Shown: positions 44,542 through 53,248, numbered from the stretch's first letter. The stretch: 64,000 bases of DNA from an uncultured Lachnospiraceae bacterium (GCA_947053345.1 CAMRSM010000007.1:62001-126000); one strand, 5' to 3'. Notes: generated by a model from the sequence alone, not told the origin. Numbers and translations: made by a program.

Positions 44542-44670
44542 ATCCCATAACGGAAACAGGAAGGGGAAGAAGTGAGATGGGAAGAAGAAAGCTGCCGACA
44601 TTGAGGAAGAAATGGACAGCCTGACACCGCAGCAGAAGGAAGCGATGATAAAGGAGCAGGCAAAATCTCC

Positions 44671-44723
44671 TTGACAATCACCTCCTACAGGTGTAGGATA
44701 TAGATGAGAAACTACAACTGTAG
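44671..44723 (+). promoter_or_regulatory. BlaI-type promoter with two operators
   Basis: TTGACA (44671-44676), 17-nt spacer, TAGGAT (44694-44699). Two BlaI/MecI-type dyads are present: CCTACAGGTGTAGG (44684-44697) overlaps the -10, and CTACAACTGTAG (44712-44723) lies just before the ribosome-binding site. Both have the TACA-NN-TGTA core, so the operon is predicted to be self-repressed. Confidence 0.85.
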
Positions 44724-44733
44724 GAGGTGGGCC

Positions 44734-45099
44734 GTGACAAAATTATCCGAGAAGGAATGGATGGTATTAGAGCAGCTCTGGGAGGGCGGCAAAACGACGC
44801 TCGGCGGGCTGGTGCAGGCATTGTACCCTCAGACCGGCTGGAGCAGGAACACGGTGCTTACATATCTTTCGCGCATGGAAGCCAAAGGGATGATCCATGT
44901 CAGCAAGGAGGAGTATCCGAGCCGCTATCTTGCTGCTGTAAGCAGGGAGGAATGCCAGTCTGGGGAGCGGGAGCGTTTTTTAAAGCAGGTATACAAGGGC
45001 TCCACAAAGGATCTCGTGGCGGCGTTTTTGCGGGAGAAACCCATCACGGAACAGGAGCGGGATGAATTGCGCCGTCTGTTGGATGAAATGGAGGTGTAG
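44734..45099 (+). CDS. BlaI/MecI/CopY family repressor
   Basis: A 121-residue winged-helix repressor. The DNA-binding helices are in LSEKEWMVLEQLWEGG and GWSRNTVLTYLSRMEAKGMI. The C-terminal dimerisation helices carry FLKQVYKGSTKDLVAAFL. In this family the repressor is cleaved or released when the partner sensor protease is activated. The start is GTG 44734 with GGAGG six nt upstream. It is followed after 3 bases by the M56 sensor protease gene, the classic BlaI-BlaR1 order. Confidence 0.9.
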   Translation: MTKLSEKEWMVLEQLWEGGKTTLGGLVQALYPQTGWSRNTVLTYLSRMEAKGMIHVSKEEYPSRYLAAVSREECQSGERERFLKQVYKGSTKDLVAAFLREKPITEQERDELRRLLDEMEV

Positions 45100-45102
45100 C
45101 CT

Positions 45103-47205
45103 GTGAAGGATTTTTGGTCGTTCCTGCTACAGACGCTGACGGCTTCCGGTGCCGCGGTTCTGCTTCTGGCGGCAAAAGCCATGTTCCGGGATAAGCTTTC
45201 CCCGCGCTGGCAGTTTGCCTCATGGGGGCTTCTCGGGCTTGCCCTGCTCATTCCGGCGGGAAGCTTTGGCAGGTATGCCTTAGTCAACTGGCCGGCCTTT
45301 GTGGAAACGGTCAAATCGGTTCTCACGGGGGAGTACGGAACCCTGACCAGGGTTTCCGCGCCGCTTCCCCTGCCGTTTTTCCACCGGGAAGGTGCGGGGC
45401 TTTCCGGAAATACGGTTTTTGACGGAATCTACATCGTCTATGTTGCGGGTGTGGCGTTTTTCCTGATGCGGTATGCCGTTTTGTACCTGCGGCTGCGGCT
45501 GGCGCTCAAAAGAGTGGAAAAGGAAAATGCACGGCGGGCTTTGCGCAGTTTTATGCGGGATGGCGGACAGTGGGGAGGGTCAGGCGCTCAGGCATTCGTG
45601 GATGCCGCGGCAGAAAAGTATTGTCTTGCTTCCTGCCGGGTTCTGGAAGCGGAAGGCATCGAGACGGCGTTTATCTGCGGTGTGTTCCGCCCGGTTCTCG
45701 TGTTTCCGGTAAATATGCGGATGGATGAAAAAATTGTCCTTCACGAATTGCTGCACTTGAAACACCGTGATGTTTTGTGGGGGCTTGTGATCTGTCTGTT
45801 TCGCTGCCTGCATTGGTGCAATCCGCTGCTGTGGATGTGCGCGGACCTGGCGGGGAACGATCTGGAAGCCCTCTGCGACCAGCGGGCATTGGAGCGGCTT
45901 TCCGGCGAGGAGCGGAGGGATTACGGGTGCATCCTGCTCGATATGGCAGGCGGGAAATATGCCAAAATGCCCGGAACCTCCTCGGTGGCAAACGGCGGGA
46001 AAAATATCCGGCGGCGTATTACGGCGATCGTGCGGTTTAAAAAATATCCGGCGGGGATGGGGGTCGTTTCCGTCTGTATCCTTCTGCTGTTTTCCGTGCC
46101 CTTTCTGGCAGGGACAAAACCGGCGGCAGTGTTTGGGAAAGGGAGTGTGCTGCCGGATAGCCGGGCGGCGGACATGGCGCGTGCGAGGACGATACGGTGC
46201 ACTACTTACGCGGGGGCGTTTGATACTTACGCGAAAGCGGTGCTGACCGGAAATATCCCCTATCTGGCAATGTGTTCGCCCTTAGGGGAGCAGAACCTGC
46301 TTGCCAGGGTATACCGTGAGGGCGGGAGGGTCGGCAGCTTGGAAAAAATGTCCCTGCCCGCCGCCGCCGATGTACAAAGCGGGTATCGGATCTATAATCT
46401 GGCCAGGAGAAAAGAGGATGTGTGGGAGGGTCTTTTGGTGTTCGGTTTGTTGGGATATTGCGACGGGACGGACTCCGAGGAAACGGGGGAAAGATGGTAC
46501 GCGGCACAGAATGTCTGCGCAAAAAAGGAAAACGACCGCTGGGTGGTTATTCCCGAAGGGGAATTCCGAGCCGTGAGGGCGGATTCGTGGGCGCTCATGT
46601 TTCCGGATATTGACCGTTTCCCGGCGTGGTGTTATGAAGCAAAGGGGGAAGATTTTACACTCCGGATGCAGTGGCAGACGGCTGCCAGCGTGGAAAGCCG
46701 AAGCCAGGACGTGTTGGGTCTATGGTCGTCCGCCTTTGAGGCGACACCGCAGCCGGACAGTTTTTTTTCCTACAGCTACAGTCATGGGCTGACCGCGGAC
46801 TATACCGGAAAGCCGGAGGACAAAGGACATTACCGGCAGATTGGATTTAACGGCAGGATCGTGTGGAACCGGGAGGAAGATCCGGCTTCCGAGAACAGAA
46901 ATTACTTTGGCAGTCATGCTTCCGGAAGTGGCGGCAGTGGGAATACTGCGTTCGACCCTTCCCTTAAGGGTTCTGGAACCGGAAGCCTTGGCGGAAAATT
47001 TTCCGGCGGCAGCACGGACGGAACCTTTTGGGGCAGTATTTCTCTGGGGGAGATATGGGAGGACACGGTCCGTCTGGACGAGGGCGGCAGCACCACCACA
47101 AGGGCGGGGATTCCGGACTGCTTTATCGTCAAAGTCCGTTTTGACGGTAGATCAGAGGAAGAGCTTACCTTGGAGCCGGTGGAAGGGGGCGGGACATGTG
47201 AATGA
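45103..47205 (+). CDS. M56 family membrane sensor protease (BlaR1/MecR1-like), no penicillin-binding domain
   Basis: A 700-residue membrane protein that starts at GTG 45103. Four predicted membrane helices lie in the first ~330 residues. The zinc-protease motif is HELLHLKHRD (H214, E215, H218) followed by WCNPLLWM and a conserved LEALCDQRAL. The last membrane helix, near 322-340, leads to an extracellular region of about 360 residues. That region is not a beta-lactam-binding transpeptidase fold: no SxxK and KTG pair is visible. It ends in Gly/Ser-rich sequence. The signal sensed is therefore probably not a beta-lactam in the usual way. Confidence 0.8.
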   Translation: MKDFWSFLLQTLTASGAAVLLLAAKAMFRDKLSPRWQFASWGLLGLALLIPAGSFGRYALVNWPAFVETVKSVLTGEYGTLTRVSAPLPLPFFHREGAGLSGNTVFDGIYIVYVAGVAFFLMRYAVLYLRLRLALKRVEKENARRALRSFMRDGGQWGGSGAQAFVDAAAEKYCLASCRVLEAEGIETAFICGVFRPVLVFPVNMRMDEKIVLHELLHLKHRDVLWGLVICLFRCLHWCNPLLWMCADLAGNDLEALCDQRALERLSGEERRDYGCILLDMAGGKYAKMPGTSSVANGGKNIRRRITAIVRFKKYPAGMGVVSVCILLLFSVPFLAGTKPAAVFGKGSVLPDSRAADMARARTIRCTTYAGAFDTYAKAVLTGNIPYLAMCSPLGEQNLLARVYREGGRVGSLEKMSLPAAADVQSGYRIYNLARRKEDVWEGLLVFGLLGYCDGTDSEETGERWYAAQNVCAKKENDRWVVIPEGEFRAVRADSWALMFPDIDRFPAWCYEAKGEDFTLRMQWQTAASVESRSQDVLGLWSSAFEATPQPDSFFSYSYSHGLTADYTGKPEDKGHYRQIGFNGRIVWNREEDPASENRNYFGSHASGSGGSGNTAFDPSLKGSGTGSLGGKFSGGSTDGTFWGSISLGEIWEDTVRLDEGGSTTTRAGIPDCFIVKVRFDGRSEEELTLEPVEGGGTCE

Positions 47206-47815
47206 TAAAGTAAGGCAATACCGCGGCCTGTCCTGCGCAGCGTGGGGTTATTTCTTTTTGAACTTCCATTTCAGGATCGGGAGTGTCAACCTTTTGCCCG
47301 GATTTGTCGGCTTTCTGTTTTTATTGGGCGCGATCGGCGCTCTTTTGCCGGAATGCAGAAATCTCCTTTTATTACGGCCGCTATGTATTTTTTTCGCAGC
47401 AATGTATGCGGTGGATTGGGTGCTGGCGGTCGGAGGACAGCAGATCGGCGGGCATATATTGTTTTTTGATCTGTTGGTCACGGCGGCGGAATTATATTTT
47501 CATTTCCAGTTCCTGACCGATATCGCGGCATTGGCAAAAAGCTGCCTGCCAGATGGGGCAAAGCTGGCAAAGCGTCTTTTCCGCTGCCGGACACTTTATA
47601 CTTTGCTGAGTACAGCGGTCGCGATGGCCGCCTCGGTTCCGGCAGTCATATGGCCGGATCATGAGACGGGATATTCCGAAAATCAGGGGAATATCCTGCT
47701 CATGCTGGCAGTGGCGGGGGCGGGGGTATCTGTTGCGATCATGGTAACGCTGTTTCAGGTGAGAAAGTGCTTCCGCGATGGCGACACCGTGGAAAGGGAG
47801 GACTGCGGGACTTAA
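47198..47815 (+). CDS. Hypothetical multi-pass membrane protein
   Basis: A 205-residue protein with about five hydrophobic segments (around residues 10-28, 34-50, 57-75, 80-95, and 135-155 plus 170-190). No family is recognised. The start is taken as GTG 47198, with GGAAGGGGG upstream; this overlaps the sensor protease by 8 bases and indicates coupling. The larger open frame to 46841 lies entirely inside the sensor gene. It is the third gene of the BlaI operon, so it may be a target or a partner of the sensor. Confidence 0.65.
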   Translation: MNDKVRQYRGLSCAAWGYFFLNFHFRIGSVNLLPGFVGFLFLLGAIGALLPECRNLLLLRPLCIFFAAMYAVDWVLAVGGQQIGGHILFFDLLVTAAELYFHFQFLTDIAALAKSCLPDGAKLAKRLFRCRTLYTLLSTAVAMAASVPAVIWPDHETGYSENQGNILLMLAVAGAGVSVAIMVTLFQVRKCFRDGDTVEREDCGT

Positions 47816-47928
47816 AACAGCGGACCGCCGGAACAGAGCCGGAAGGGATTTCCGGGAGCGGAGGGGAAGCGCTTTTACGGTGGCGGCGCTGTGGAGTGTG
47901 GGCTGCTGAACTTAATAAGGAGGAAAAG

Positions 47929-48603
47929 ATGCTTGGCTGGAATGACGAATTGACAGAACTGACCCCTGAGAAGCGGAAGGAGCGGGAGAGGAAGGAGCAG
48001 GAACAACACCAAAAAGACATTGTGCGCGGCAGGAGGGTGCTGCGGGGAGCGCTTGTTATTTTTGTCCTCCTGCAGATTTTCATTATAGTCTTGGATTTTT
48101 TGGTTATTTCGGAAGAAAAGCAGACCGGAAGTTATTTCATGGGGGGCGCGATACGGGTTGCAGTTGTTACGGCGGCCGTGTGCGGACTGTGGCGGGGACG
48201 GCAGCGGGCGAGAGTTTTTTTGGCTGTCTTACTGGTTTTGGGAATGATCTCGAAAGGAAAAGAGATCGTAAAACTGGTTCTGGTCAGGGAATCACCGCCG
48301 GTCATTTCCTGGGGGATATACGAGGATACGTTGGAATTGCAGGATGGCTCCGGCACAAAGTCGCTTTTTGATTATGAAGATGAACGGGAAGAGGCAATGG
48401 CAGAGTACCGGGAATGGGAAAAGCAGCGCGCCGCGCACCGCAAGCGTATGATTGCGGCGCATCTTGCGGATATGGTCGTCTGTGCGGGATACCTTTATAT
48501 TCTGTATGGCTGCCGTCCGGTAAAAGAATTTTTTGACAGCCGGGAAGCGAATGGCGCAAATGGGAAATCTCCTGATGGACAGTTCCCGGACAGGAGATAT
48601 TAG
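47929..48603 (+). CDS. Hypothetical membrane protein with three or four helices
   Basis: A 224-residue protein. An N-terminal, highly charged cytoplasmic helix (TPEKRKERERKEQEQHQKD) is followed by hydrophobic segments near 45-63, 75-90, 95-112 and 178-195, and by an acidic loop between (DEREEAMAEYREWEKQR). No family recognised. AAGGAGG lies five nt before ATG 47929. It follows the previous membrane gene by 113 bases and belongs to the same probable operon. Confidence 0.65.
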   Translation: MLGWNDELTELTPEKRKERERKEQEQHQKDIVRGRRVLRGALVIFVLLQIFIIVLDFLVISEEKQTGSYFMGGAIRVAVVTAAVCGLWRGRQRARVFLAVLLVLGMISKGKEIVKLVLVRESPPVISWGIYEDTLELQDGSGTKSLFDYEDEREEAMAEYREWEKQRAAHRKRMIAAHLADMVVCAGYLYILYGCRPVKEFFDSREANGANGKSPDGQFPDRRY

Positions 48604-48675
48604 GCGGGAAATCCGGGGATGAAAAAGTCCGTTTATGGAAAAGCTATTTTAAAAGAGTAGAGCAGGGGGAGCGGA

Positions 48676-50004
48676 ATGAAGAACAGACGCGTGAAAACGC
48701 GCGGCGTAACGGTATGGATCTGTCTGGCCGTGCTGCTGGCTGTGGATATCGTGCTGGGCATCCGGCTGATGGGGCGCAATGGGCAGGGAGAAAATACCGA
48801 ACCGCCGGGCGGAAGTGCCGGCGGTGGCATCAGCAGCCCGGATGGGAGCACGGGGAGTGGAGAAATCACCAAAATGCCGGGTGCGGGCGGCAGTGGAAGC
48901 CCTGAAGCACCATCCGCCACAAACCCACCGCCGGAATCTTCCGCCGACCGCCGGGCTGCCGAGCTTTTATCTGCCATGACATTGGAACAGAAAGTCGCGC
49001 AGATGTTCATGGTCACGCCGGAAGCCCTGACTGGTTGCACGCGCGTGACAGCGGCGGGGGAGACTACGAAACAAAGTTTCACACAGTACCCGGTCGGAGG
49101 CATGATTTACATGGCGGGCAATCTGACCGACCCGGAGCAGACGCGCAGTATGCTTGACAATATGGAAGCTTACAGTATGGAACTGCTTGGTATCCCGGTT
49201 TTCCTCGGCGTGGATGAGGAGGGCGGAACGGTGGCGCGCATCGCGAAGAATGAAGCATTCGGTGTGGAAAATGTCGGGGATATGAGTAAGATCGGTGCAT
49301 CCGGCGACATACAGAAAGCCCATCAGGCGGGCAGTACCATCGGCGCTTATCTGGCGGATCTCGGTTTTAATCTTGACTTTGCCCCGGTCGCGGATGTGTG
49401 GTCGAACGAGAAGAACACCGTGGTAAAATACCGCTCTTTTGGTTCGGATGCGGCGCTTGTCCAAGATATGGTGAAAGCCCAGATCGCGGGGCTTTCAGAG
49501 CAGGGAATCTTGAGTGTGGTGAAACATTTTCCGGGGCACGGCAGCACGGCCGGGGATTCCCACAAGGGGGCTGCCGTGGTGGAAAAAACGTTGCAGGAAC
49601 TGCGGGAATGCGACCTGGTTCCGTTTGCGGGGGCGATCGGGGCGGGAGTGCCGTTTGTGATGGTGGGGCACCTTTCCCTGCCGCAGGTATCCGGGGATGA
49701 TGTCCCGGCAGTCCTTTCAGAAAAGATCATTCAGGAAATCCTGCGGGAAGAATTGGGGTTTGAGGGGATCGTGATAACGGACGCGCTTGACATGGGTGCG
49801 GTCACGGATTATTACAGCCCTCAGGAGGCCGCGGTCATGGCAGTCACGGCCGGGGCTGACATGCTGCTGATGCCGGAAGATTTTGCGGCGGCGTATGAGG
49901 GAGTGCTTGGCGCGGTGAGGGATGGGAGGCTGACGCAGGAGAGGATTGACGCGTCCGTGCTGCGGATTCTGAAGGTGAAGACAGGAATGGTTATGCCAGA
50001 ATGA
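48676..50004 (+). CDS. Glycoside hydrolase family 3, NagZ-like beta-N-acetylhexosaminidase
   Basis: A 442-residue membrane-anchored enzyme. A signal anchor at residues ~11-30 is followed by a Gly/Ser/Pro-rich spacer to about 90, then the GH3 barrel. Substrate-binding and catalytic blocks are VDEEGGTVARI, VVKHFPGHGSTAGDSHKG (the catalytic His loop of NagZ) and VITDALDMGA with nucleophile D369. It would remove GlcNAc from peptidoglycan fragments outside the cell. GGGGGAGCGG precedes the ATG. The neighbours (BlaI/BlaR-like operon before, RsiV/SigV-like pair after) point to cell-wall stress. Confidence 0.88.
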   Translation: MKNRRVKTRGVTVWICLAVLLAVDIVLGIRLMGRNGQGENTEPPGGSAGGGISSPDGSTGSGEITKMPGAGGSGSPEAPSATNPPPESSADRRAAELLSAMTLEQKVAQMFMVTPEALTGCTRVTAAGETTKQSFTQYPVGGMIYMAGNLTDPEQTRSMLDNMEAYSMELLGIPVFLGVDEEGGTVARIAKNEAFGVENVGDMSKIGASGDIQKAHQAGSTIGAYLADLGFNLDFAPVADVWSNEKNTVVKYRSFGSDAALVQDMVKAQIAGLSEQGILSVVKHFPGHGSTAGDSHKGAAVVEKTLQELRECDLVPFAGAIGAGVPFVMVGHLSLPQVSGDDVPAVLSEKIIQEILREELGFEGIVITDALDMGAVTDYYSPQEAAVMAVTAGADMLLMPEDFAAAYEGVLGAVRDGRLTQERIDASVLRILKVKTGMVMPE

Positions 50005-50054
50005 GTTTTGTGGTATGATGTTATATGGGGTGAACCGGATTTTAATGTTAAGCC

Positions 50055-50104
50055 GGGGCTGAAAACCGCGTTCCGCCGCACGGGGGAACGCGGTTTTCAG
50101 CCCC
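50055..50104 (+). terminator. Terminator with 20-bp perfect stem
   Basis: 50055-50074 and 50085-50104 form a perfect 20-bp inverted repeat with a 10-nt loop, followed by GTTATTTT. It lies between the convergent GH3 and RsiV-like genes and may serve both. Confidence 0.75.
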
Positions 50105-50128
50105 GTTATTTTGGTTCATAAAAAGAGA

Positions 50129-51022
50129 TTATTTAAGCAGGTCTCCGTACACGGATTTTTCTACGGTAAATTCCTGCGCTCCCATAAAACCCGGTGCAAC
50201 CTCATACTCGTCAAACGCAAGCACAAGATTCCCGTCCGTGTCAAAGTAAAAATCCTGTTCTGCGGTAAGCCCCTTCCAGTTCATGTCCGGCTTATCTTCC
50301 CGGTCAACCCAGTATGTGTTGCCGGCATCCTCCGTCACTGCTGCCCGCATCTGTTCCCGGATGTTCTCGCTGATACGTGAATTGTAATCACTGTCCTCCC
50401 GGAAAAGATCACCCAGCTGTATCTGCTTCCCGGATGCTTTGTCGATTGTGTACACCTTGCAGGACTGCGTGCCGCTTCCTGCACCTTGGTAGATGAAAAG
50501 CTTTAATGCGAAATAGTGCTCGTCATCCGTTACAGTCTCATGCCGGATTACCAGGTCGTTGTAGCTCTCCCCGAGTGTTGCGGAGGATTCAAACTCTGCA
50601 ATCAGCTGTTTGGTCGTCTCTTCAATGTCAAAATTGATCTGCTCTATTGTCTCTTCCAACTCCCCAAAAGTCCCTGTGCTTTGCTGTCCCGGATCCAGAT
50701 CCTTTGCCGTGATCTGAGGGATTTGTACATCTGCATGAAAACGGTCATCTTCATACTGATAGTCGCGGAATGTCACGGCCTGGAACAATTTTCCAACCAC
50801 GGGGATGCTGCCCATCGCATAGGCGATGCCTGCCCCGGTGTTTGGAAGGAGCACCACGGCGATCATGGCTGCCGCGGCGATCGAAGGAATCCGGAACTTG
50901 TGTGCTTTTCCCGCGTCCCGGAGGGATTTGTTCAGCTTTTCTTCCATATTCTTCGGTACGGGGATATTCCGGTAATCCGCACCTGCTGCCGAGAGCTTAC
51001 GCTCTAATTCTTCCATTTCCAT
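50129..51022 (-). CDS. RsiV-like anti-sigma factor (DUF3298)
   Basis: A 297-residue membrane protein. A short cytoplasmic N terminus that would hold the sigma factor (about 1-42) precedes one membrane helix (SIAAAAMIAVVLLP, ~46-66) and an extracellular domain of about 225 residues. The C-terminal FREDSDYNSRISENIREQM and FYFDTDGNLVLAFDEYE blocks are typical of DUF3298/RsiV. In Bacillus, RsiV binds lysozyme and is then cleaved to free SigV; that behaviour is known for the family and inferred here. It follows the sigma-factor gene on the same strand with a 191-base gap. Confidence 0.8.
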   Translation of the reverse strand: MEMEELERKLSAAGADYRNIPVPKNMEEKLNKSLRDAGKAHKFRIPSIAAAAMIAVVLLPNTGAGIAYAMGSIPVVGKLFQAVTFRDYQYEDDRFHADVQIPQITAKDLDPGQQSTGTFGELEETIEQINFDIEETTKQLIAEFESSATLGESYNDLVIRHETVTDDEHYFALKLFIYQGAGSGTQSCKVYTIDKASGKQIQLGDLFREDSDYNSRISENIREQMRAAVTEDAGNTYWVDREDKPDMNWKGLTAEQDFYFDTDGNLVLAFDEYEVAPGFMGAQEFTVEKSVYGDLLK

Positions 51023-51213
51023 AAGTTTTTACCGCCTTTCTTTTTATGTTCCGTAATATATTACTTTTGGCACGGTTTGGTTTTTGCGCACGCTGCCGGC
51101 TTACCCGTGCCGTGTGCGGGTAAATTCCGGATTGTTTCTTTTCTTGCCTGGTTTGGGACACCGCTGTTTCACAGGACAAAACCGGAAAATTGTTATTTTT
51201 GGAGTTGTCCGGG

Positions 51214-51765
51214 TCAGGAAAGTTCCTTGCGCAGTTTATCTAACGTCCGGTACAGCCGGCTTTTTACGGTGTTGATGTTTTCCCGCAATATTTCGGCGAT
51301 TTCCGTCAGGGATTTGTCCTCGTAAAACCGAAGGATGATCAAAGTTTTTTCCTGCAGAGGCAGTTTATCCACAATGGTTCTAAGTTCAAGGCTGGAACAG
51401 TTTTCTTCCGTGACCGCGCAATCCTCATTCAGTTCTTCATATACCCTGTGGTATTTGCGGATATACTCTTTTGCCGTGTTGATCATGATCCGGTAGATCC
51501 ATGTGTCGGCGAAGCAATCCTCGCGCAGGGAGCCTGCTTTCCGCATTGCCCGATACGCCCCCTCCTGGACAATATCCATCGCGTCCGCTTCCTGATGGAC
51601 ATAACTGAATGCAAGCCTGTAATAACTTTGGTAATTTTCGAGCAATGTTTTTTGGACGATTCCCTGTTTGCTGTTTGTCATATGTTCTTGGTTTTTTGCT
51701 CCCCTGCCCCTATTCGTCTGGACACCCAAAGCCATCGCCGGGTGCGCCGCTCTCGTAAATATCAT
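51214..51765 (-). CDS. ECF sigma factor, SigV-like
   Basis: A 183-residue extracytoplasmic-function sigma factor. Region 2 is YYRLAFSYVHQEADAMDIVQ with TWIYRIMINTAKEYIR, and region 4 is LPLQEKTLIILRFYEDKSLT with INTVKSRLYRTLDKLR. Start choice: ATG 51765 has AGGAGG nine nt upstream. The inner ATG at 51660-51680 lacks one, which leaves an N-terminal extension of about 28 residues that is not family-typical. It is paired with the RsiV-like gene and sits close to a NagZ-like enzyme. The promoter in front resembles those read by ECF sigma factors, suggesting autoregulation. Confidence 0.85.
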   Translation of the reverse strand: MIFTRAAHPAMALGVQTNRGRGAKNQEHMTNSKQGIVQKTLLENYQSYYRLAFSYVHQEADAMDIVQEGAYRAMRKAGSLREDCFADTWIYRIMINTAKEYIRKYHRVYEELNEDCAVTEENCSSLELRTIVDKLPLQEKTLIILRFYEDKSLTEIAEILRENINTVKSRLYRTLDKLRKELS

Positions 51766-51786
51766 TTTTATGCGCCTCCTGATGAT

Positions 51787-51815
51787 TAGACAGTTCCGGA
51801 ACCCATAAAGTTTCA
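51787..51815 (-). promoter_or_regulatory. Candidate ECF (SigV-type) autoregulatory promoter
   Basis: On the - strand: TGAAAC (51815-51810), a 17-nt spacer, TGTCTA (51792-51787). Known SigV-like promoters are TGAAAC and CGTC-like. Transcription would begin about at the AGGAGG (51780-51775), so the mRNA would have almost no leader before its ribosome-binding site. Confidence 0.5.
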
Positions 51816-51884
51816 AAGAGACAAAATTTTTTTAATGCAGCGTTCCTGTCATTTTTTCTGTTTCGATATCCCCGGCAGCATAGA

Positions 51885-51927
51885 AAAAAGACGGGGAAAG
51901 GATAACTGTCCTCCTGCCCGTCTTTTT
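51885..51927. terminator. Bidirectional terminator
   Basis: AAAAAGACGGG (51885-51895) pairs with CCCGTCTTTTT (51917-51927). It lies downstream of the phosphotransferase gene on the - strand and separates it from the sigma-factor promoter. Confidence 0.8.
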
Positions 51928-52040
51928 GCTGTTCTTGCGGCAACCATTTCATTTTGGCTCATGCCGCATGCCGCCCTTTTTATGGAACGGAATCAGCCGG
52001 AAATCAGGGTGTGTCTTTTCTCAAACCCCTGCTCCCTCTG

Positions 52041-52991
52041 CTATATGATTCGATTTAACTTTAACCGCAGTTTTATAAGCCACTCCGGTTCCGTCCGGAA
52101 GTGTTCCGAGACACAGCGGATCAGGCGCGCGTAGCCGTAAAGGTCGATAAAGCGCCGCATCAGGACAAGAGAGTCCTCCATCTCCTGCGTGTAAGGGCGG
52201 AGTTTCGTATAACCCCGCAAAAACGAATCTTTTGCTGACGGGAGGGCATCCGCACCGAGTTCCTGTTTCAGGCAATCAAAAACCTGTTCCAGATCGAGCG
52301 CATACCAGTGGTACATACTGTCGTCAAAATCAATGACCGAGCATTTTTTTGATCCGGGATCGTAAAATACATTGTCCGGCTCAAAGTCATAATGTACGAG
52401 CCCGTAATTGTCCTGCCGCATCGGGAGGGCGGAAAATTCATGCATCAATGTTTCGAGCTCCCGCAGGGCGGATTCCGGTGCATGATATTCCGTGAGGGTT
52501 TGTTTTATCCAGACGAAGACTTCGTCATGCGCCCATTTTTTTGTTTTTGGCGAAAAAGCGGAGGAGAGGTTATGTAATTGCGCGAGGGCATTTCCATATG
52601 CGAGCATGATTTCCTCAGAATAATCGGTATCTTCGATCGGGATGCCGGGAACTTTGCGGAATGCGCAGGCATAGTATTCGGTGGAATCTTTGGACACGGT
52701 TGTGAGGTACTTCCCGTTTTGCGCAGGAACCGGACATGGTGCGGCATAGCCGTGTGCCTGCAGGTACATGATATACTCCAATTCACCGGCAAGGTTGTCC
52801 CTTAGTTTTTCCCCGGCAGGGGACAGACGCAGGAAGCAGGTATTGCCGCCGCACGCAAACGGATAGATCGCGTTGGAGGAGATGCGGAACTGTCGGAGCA
52901 GGCCGTCGAGGGAAGCCGTATCGTGCGCCCAGTTTTCGAGTGCCCTTTTGGCCAACTCGAAGTCTTCAAACAGGTATCTTAGCTTTAACAT
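52041..52991 (-). CDS. Aminoglycoside phosphotransferase-family protein (APH/choline kinase fold)
   Basis: A 316-residue kinase-like protein. The catalytic loop is LVHYDFEPDNVFYD (HxDxxxxN, near residue 197), and the metal-binding DFD is in CSVIDFDDSMYHWYALDLEQ. The N-terminal lobe (GGNTCFLRLSPAGEKLRDNL) is short. Members phosphorylate aminoglycosides, homoserine, choline or other small molecules, and the substrate cannot be read here. ATG 52991 is chosen because AAAGGAA lies nine nt upstream; the longer open frame to 53204 runs through repeat DNA. It is divergent from the PAS-CPBP gene. Confidence 0.8.
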   Translation of the reverse strand: MLKLRYLFEDFELAKRALENWAHDTASLDGLLRQFRISSNAIYPFACGGNTCFLRLSPAGEKLRDNLAGELEYIMYLQAHGYAAPCPVPAQNGKYLTTVSKDSTEYYACAFRKVPGIPIEDTDYSEEIMLAYGNALAQLHNLSSAFSPKTKKWAHDEVFVWIKQTLTEYHAPESALRELETLMHEFSALPMRQDNYGLVHYDFEPDNVFYDPGSKKCSVIDFDDSMYHWYALDLEQVFDCLKQELGADALPSAKDSFLRGYTKLRPYTQEMEDSLVLMRRFIDLYGYARLIRCVSEHFRTEPEWLIKLRLKLNRII

Positions 52992-53021
52992 AAGGAAATT
53001 CCTTTCCGTCATAATATAGAT

Positions 53022-53050
53022 ATTGTACCATGGCGATAAATGTTGCGCAA
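53022..53050 (-). promoter_or_regulatory. Promoter of the phosphotransferase gene
   Basis: On the - strand: TTGCGC (53050-53045), 17-nt spacer, TACAAT (53027-53022). Confidence 0.55.
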
Positions 53051-53084
53051 GCGAAAAAGAATATATTGGCATGAGCGGCAGGGC

Positions 53085-53215
53085 ATGGTATAATATCTGC
53101 AGGATATGATACCGGCACCAGTTCGCCGTCCGACGAAGGAGGACATCTTCCAAAGCGAACCGTGCGCGTCCGCAGGAGGGAAAGCGCATAGACGCGCTTA
53201 TCATGTCCGCAGGAC
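53085..53215 (+). repeat. Structured intergenic repeat, + strand copy upstream of the PAS-CPBP gene
   Basis: Hairpin A (TGGTATAATATCTGCAGGATATGATACC, in two halves TGGTATAATATC and GGATATGATACC) is followed by stem B CAGTTCGC (53119-53126) with GCGAACCG (53155-53162). The core GTCCGACGAAGGAGGACATC is identical to copies 1 and 2 at 22.9 kb. A different closing palindrome ATGTCC-gca-GGACAT (about 53203-53217) follows. Confidence 0.75.
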
Positions 53216-53248
53216 ATAATTATAGTGTCGGTAAAAGGGAGGCATACG

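Noticed and set aside
44576-44674. Short open frame ending in MDSLTPQQKEAMIKEQAKSP before the BlaI promoter
   Set aside because: Too short and with a weak start; its stop overlaps the -35 box. It may be the tail of a deleted gene, but I cannot support it as a CDS.
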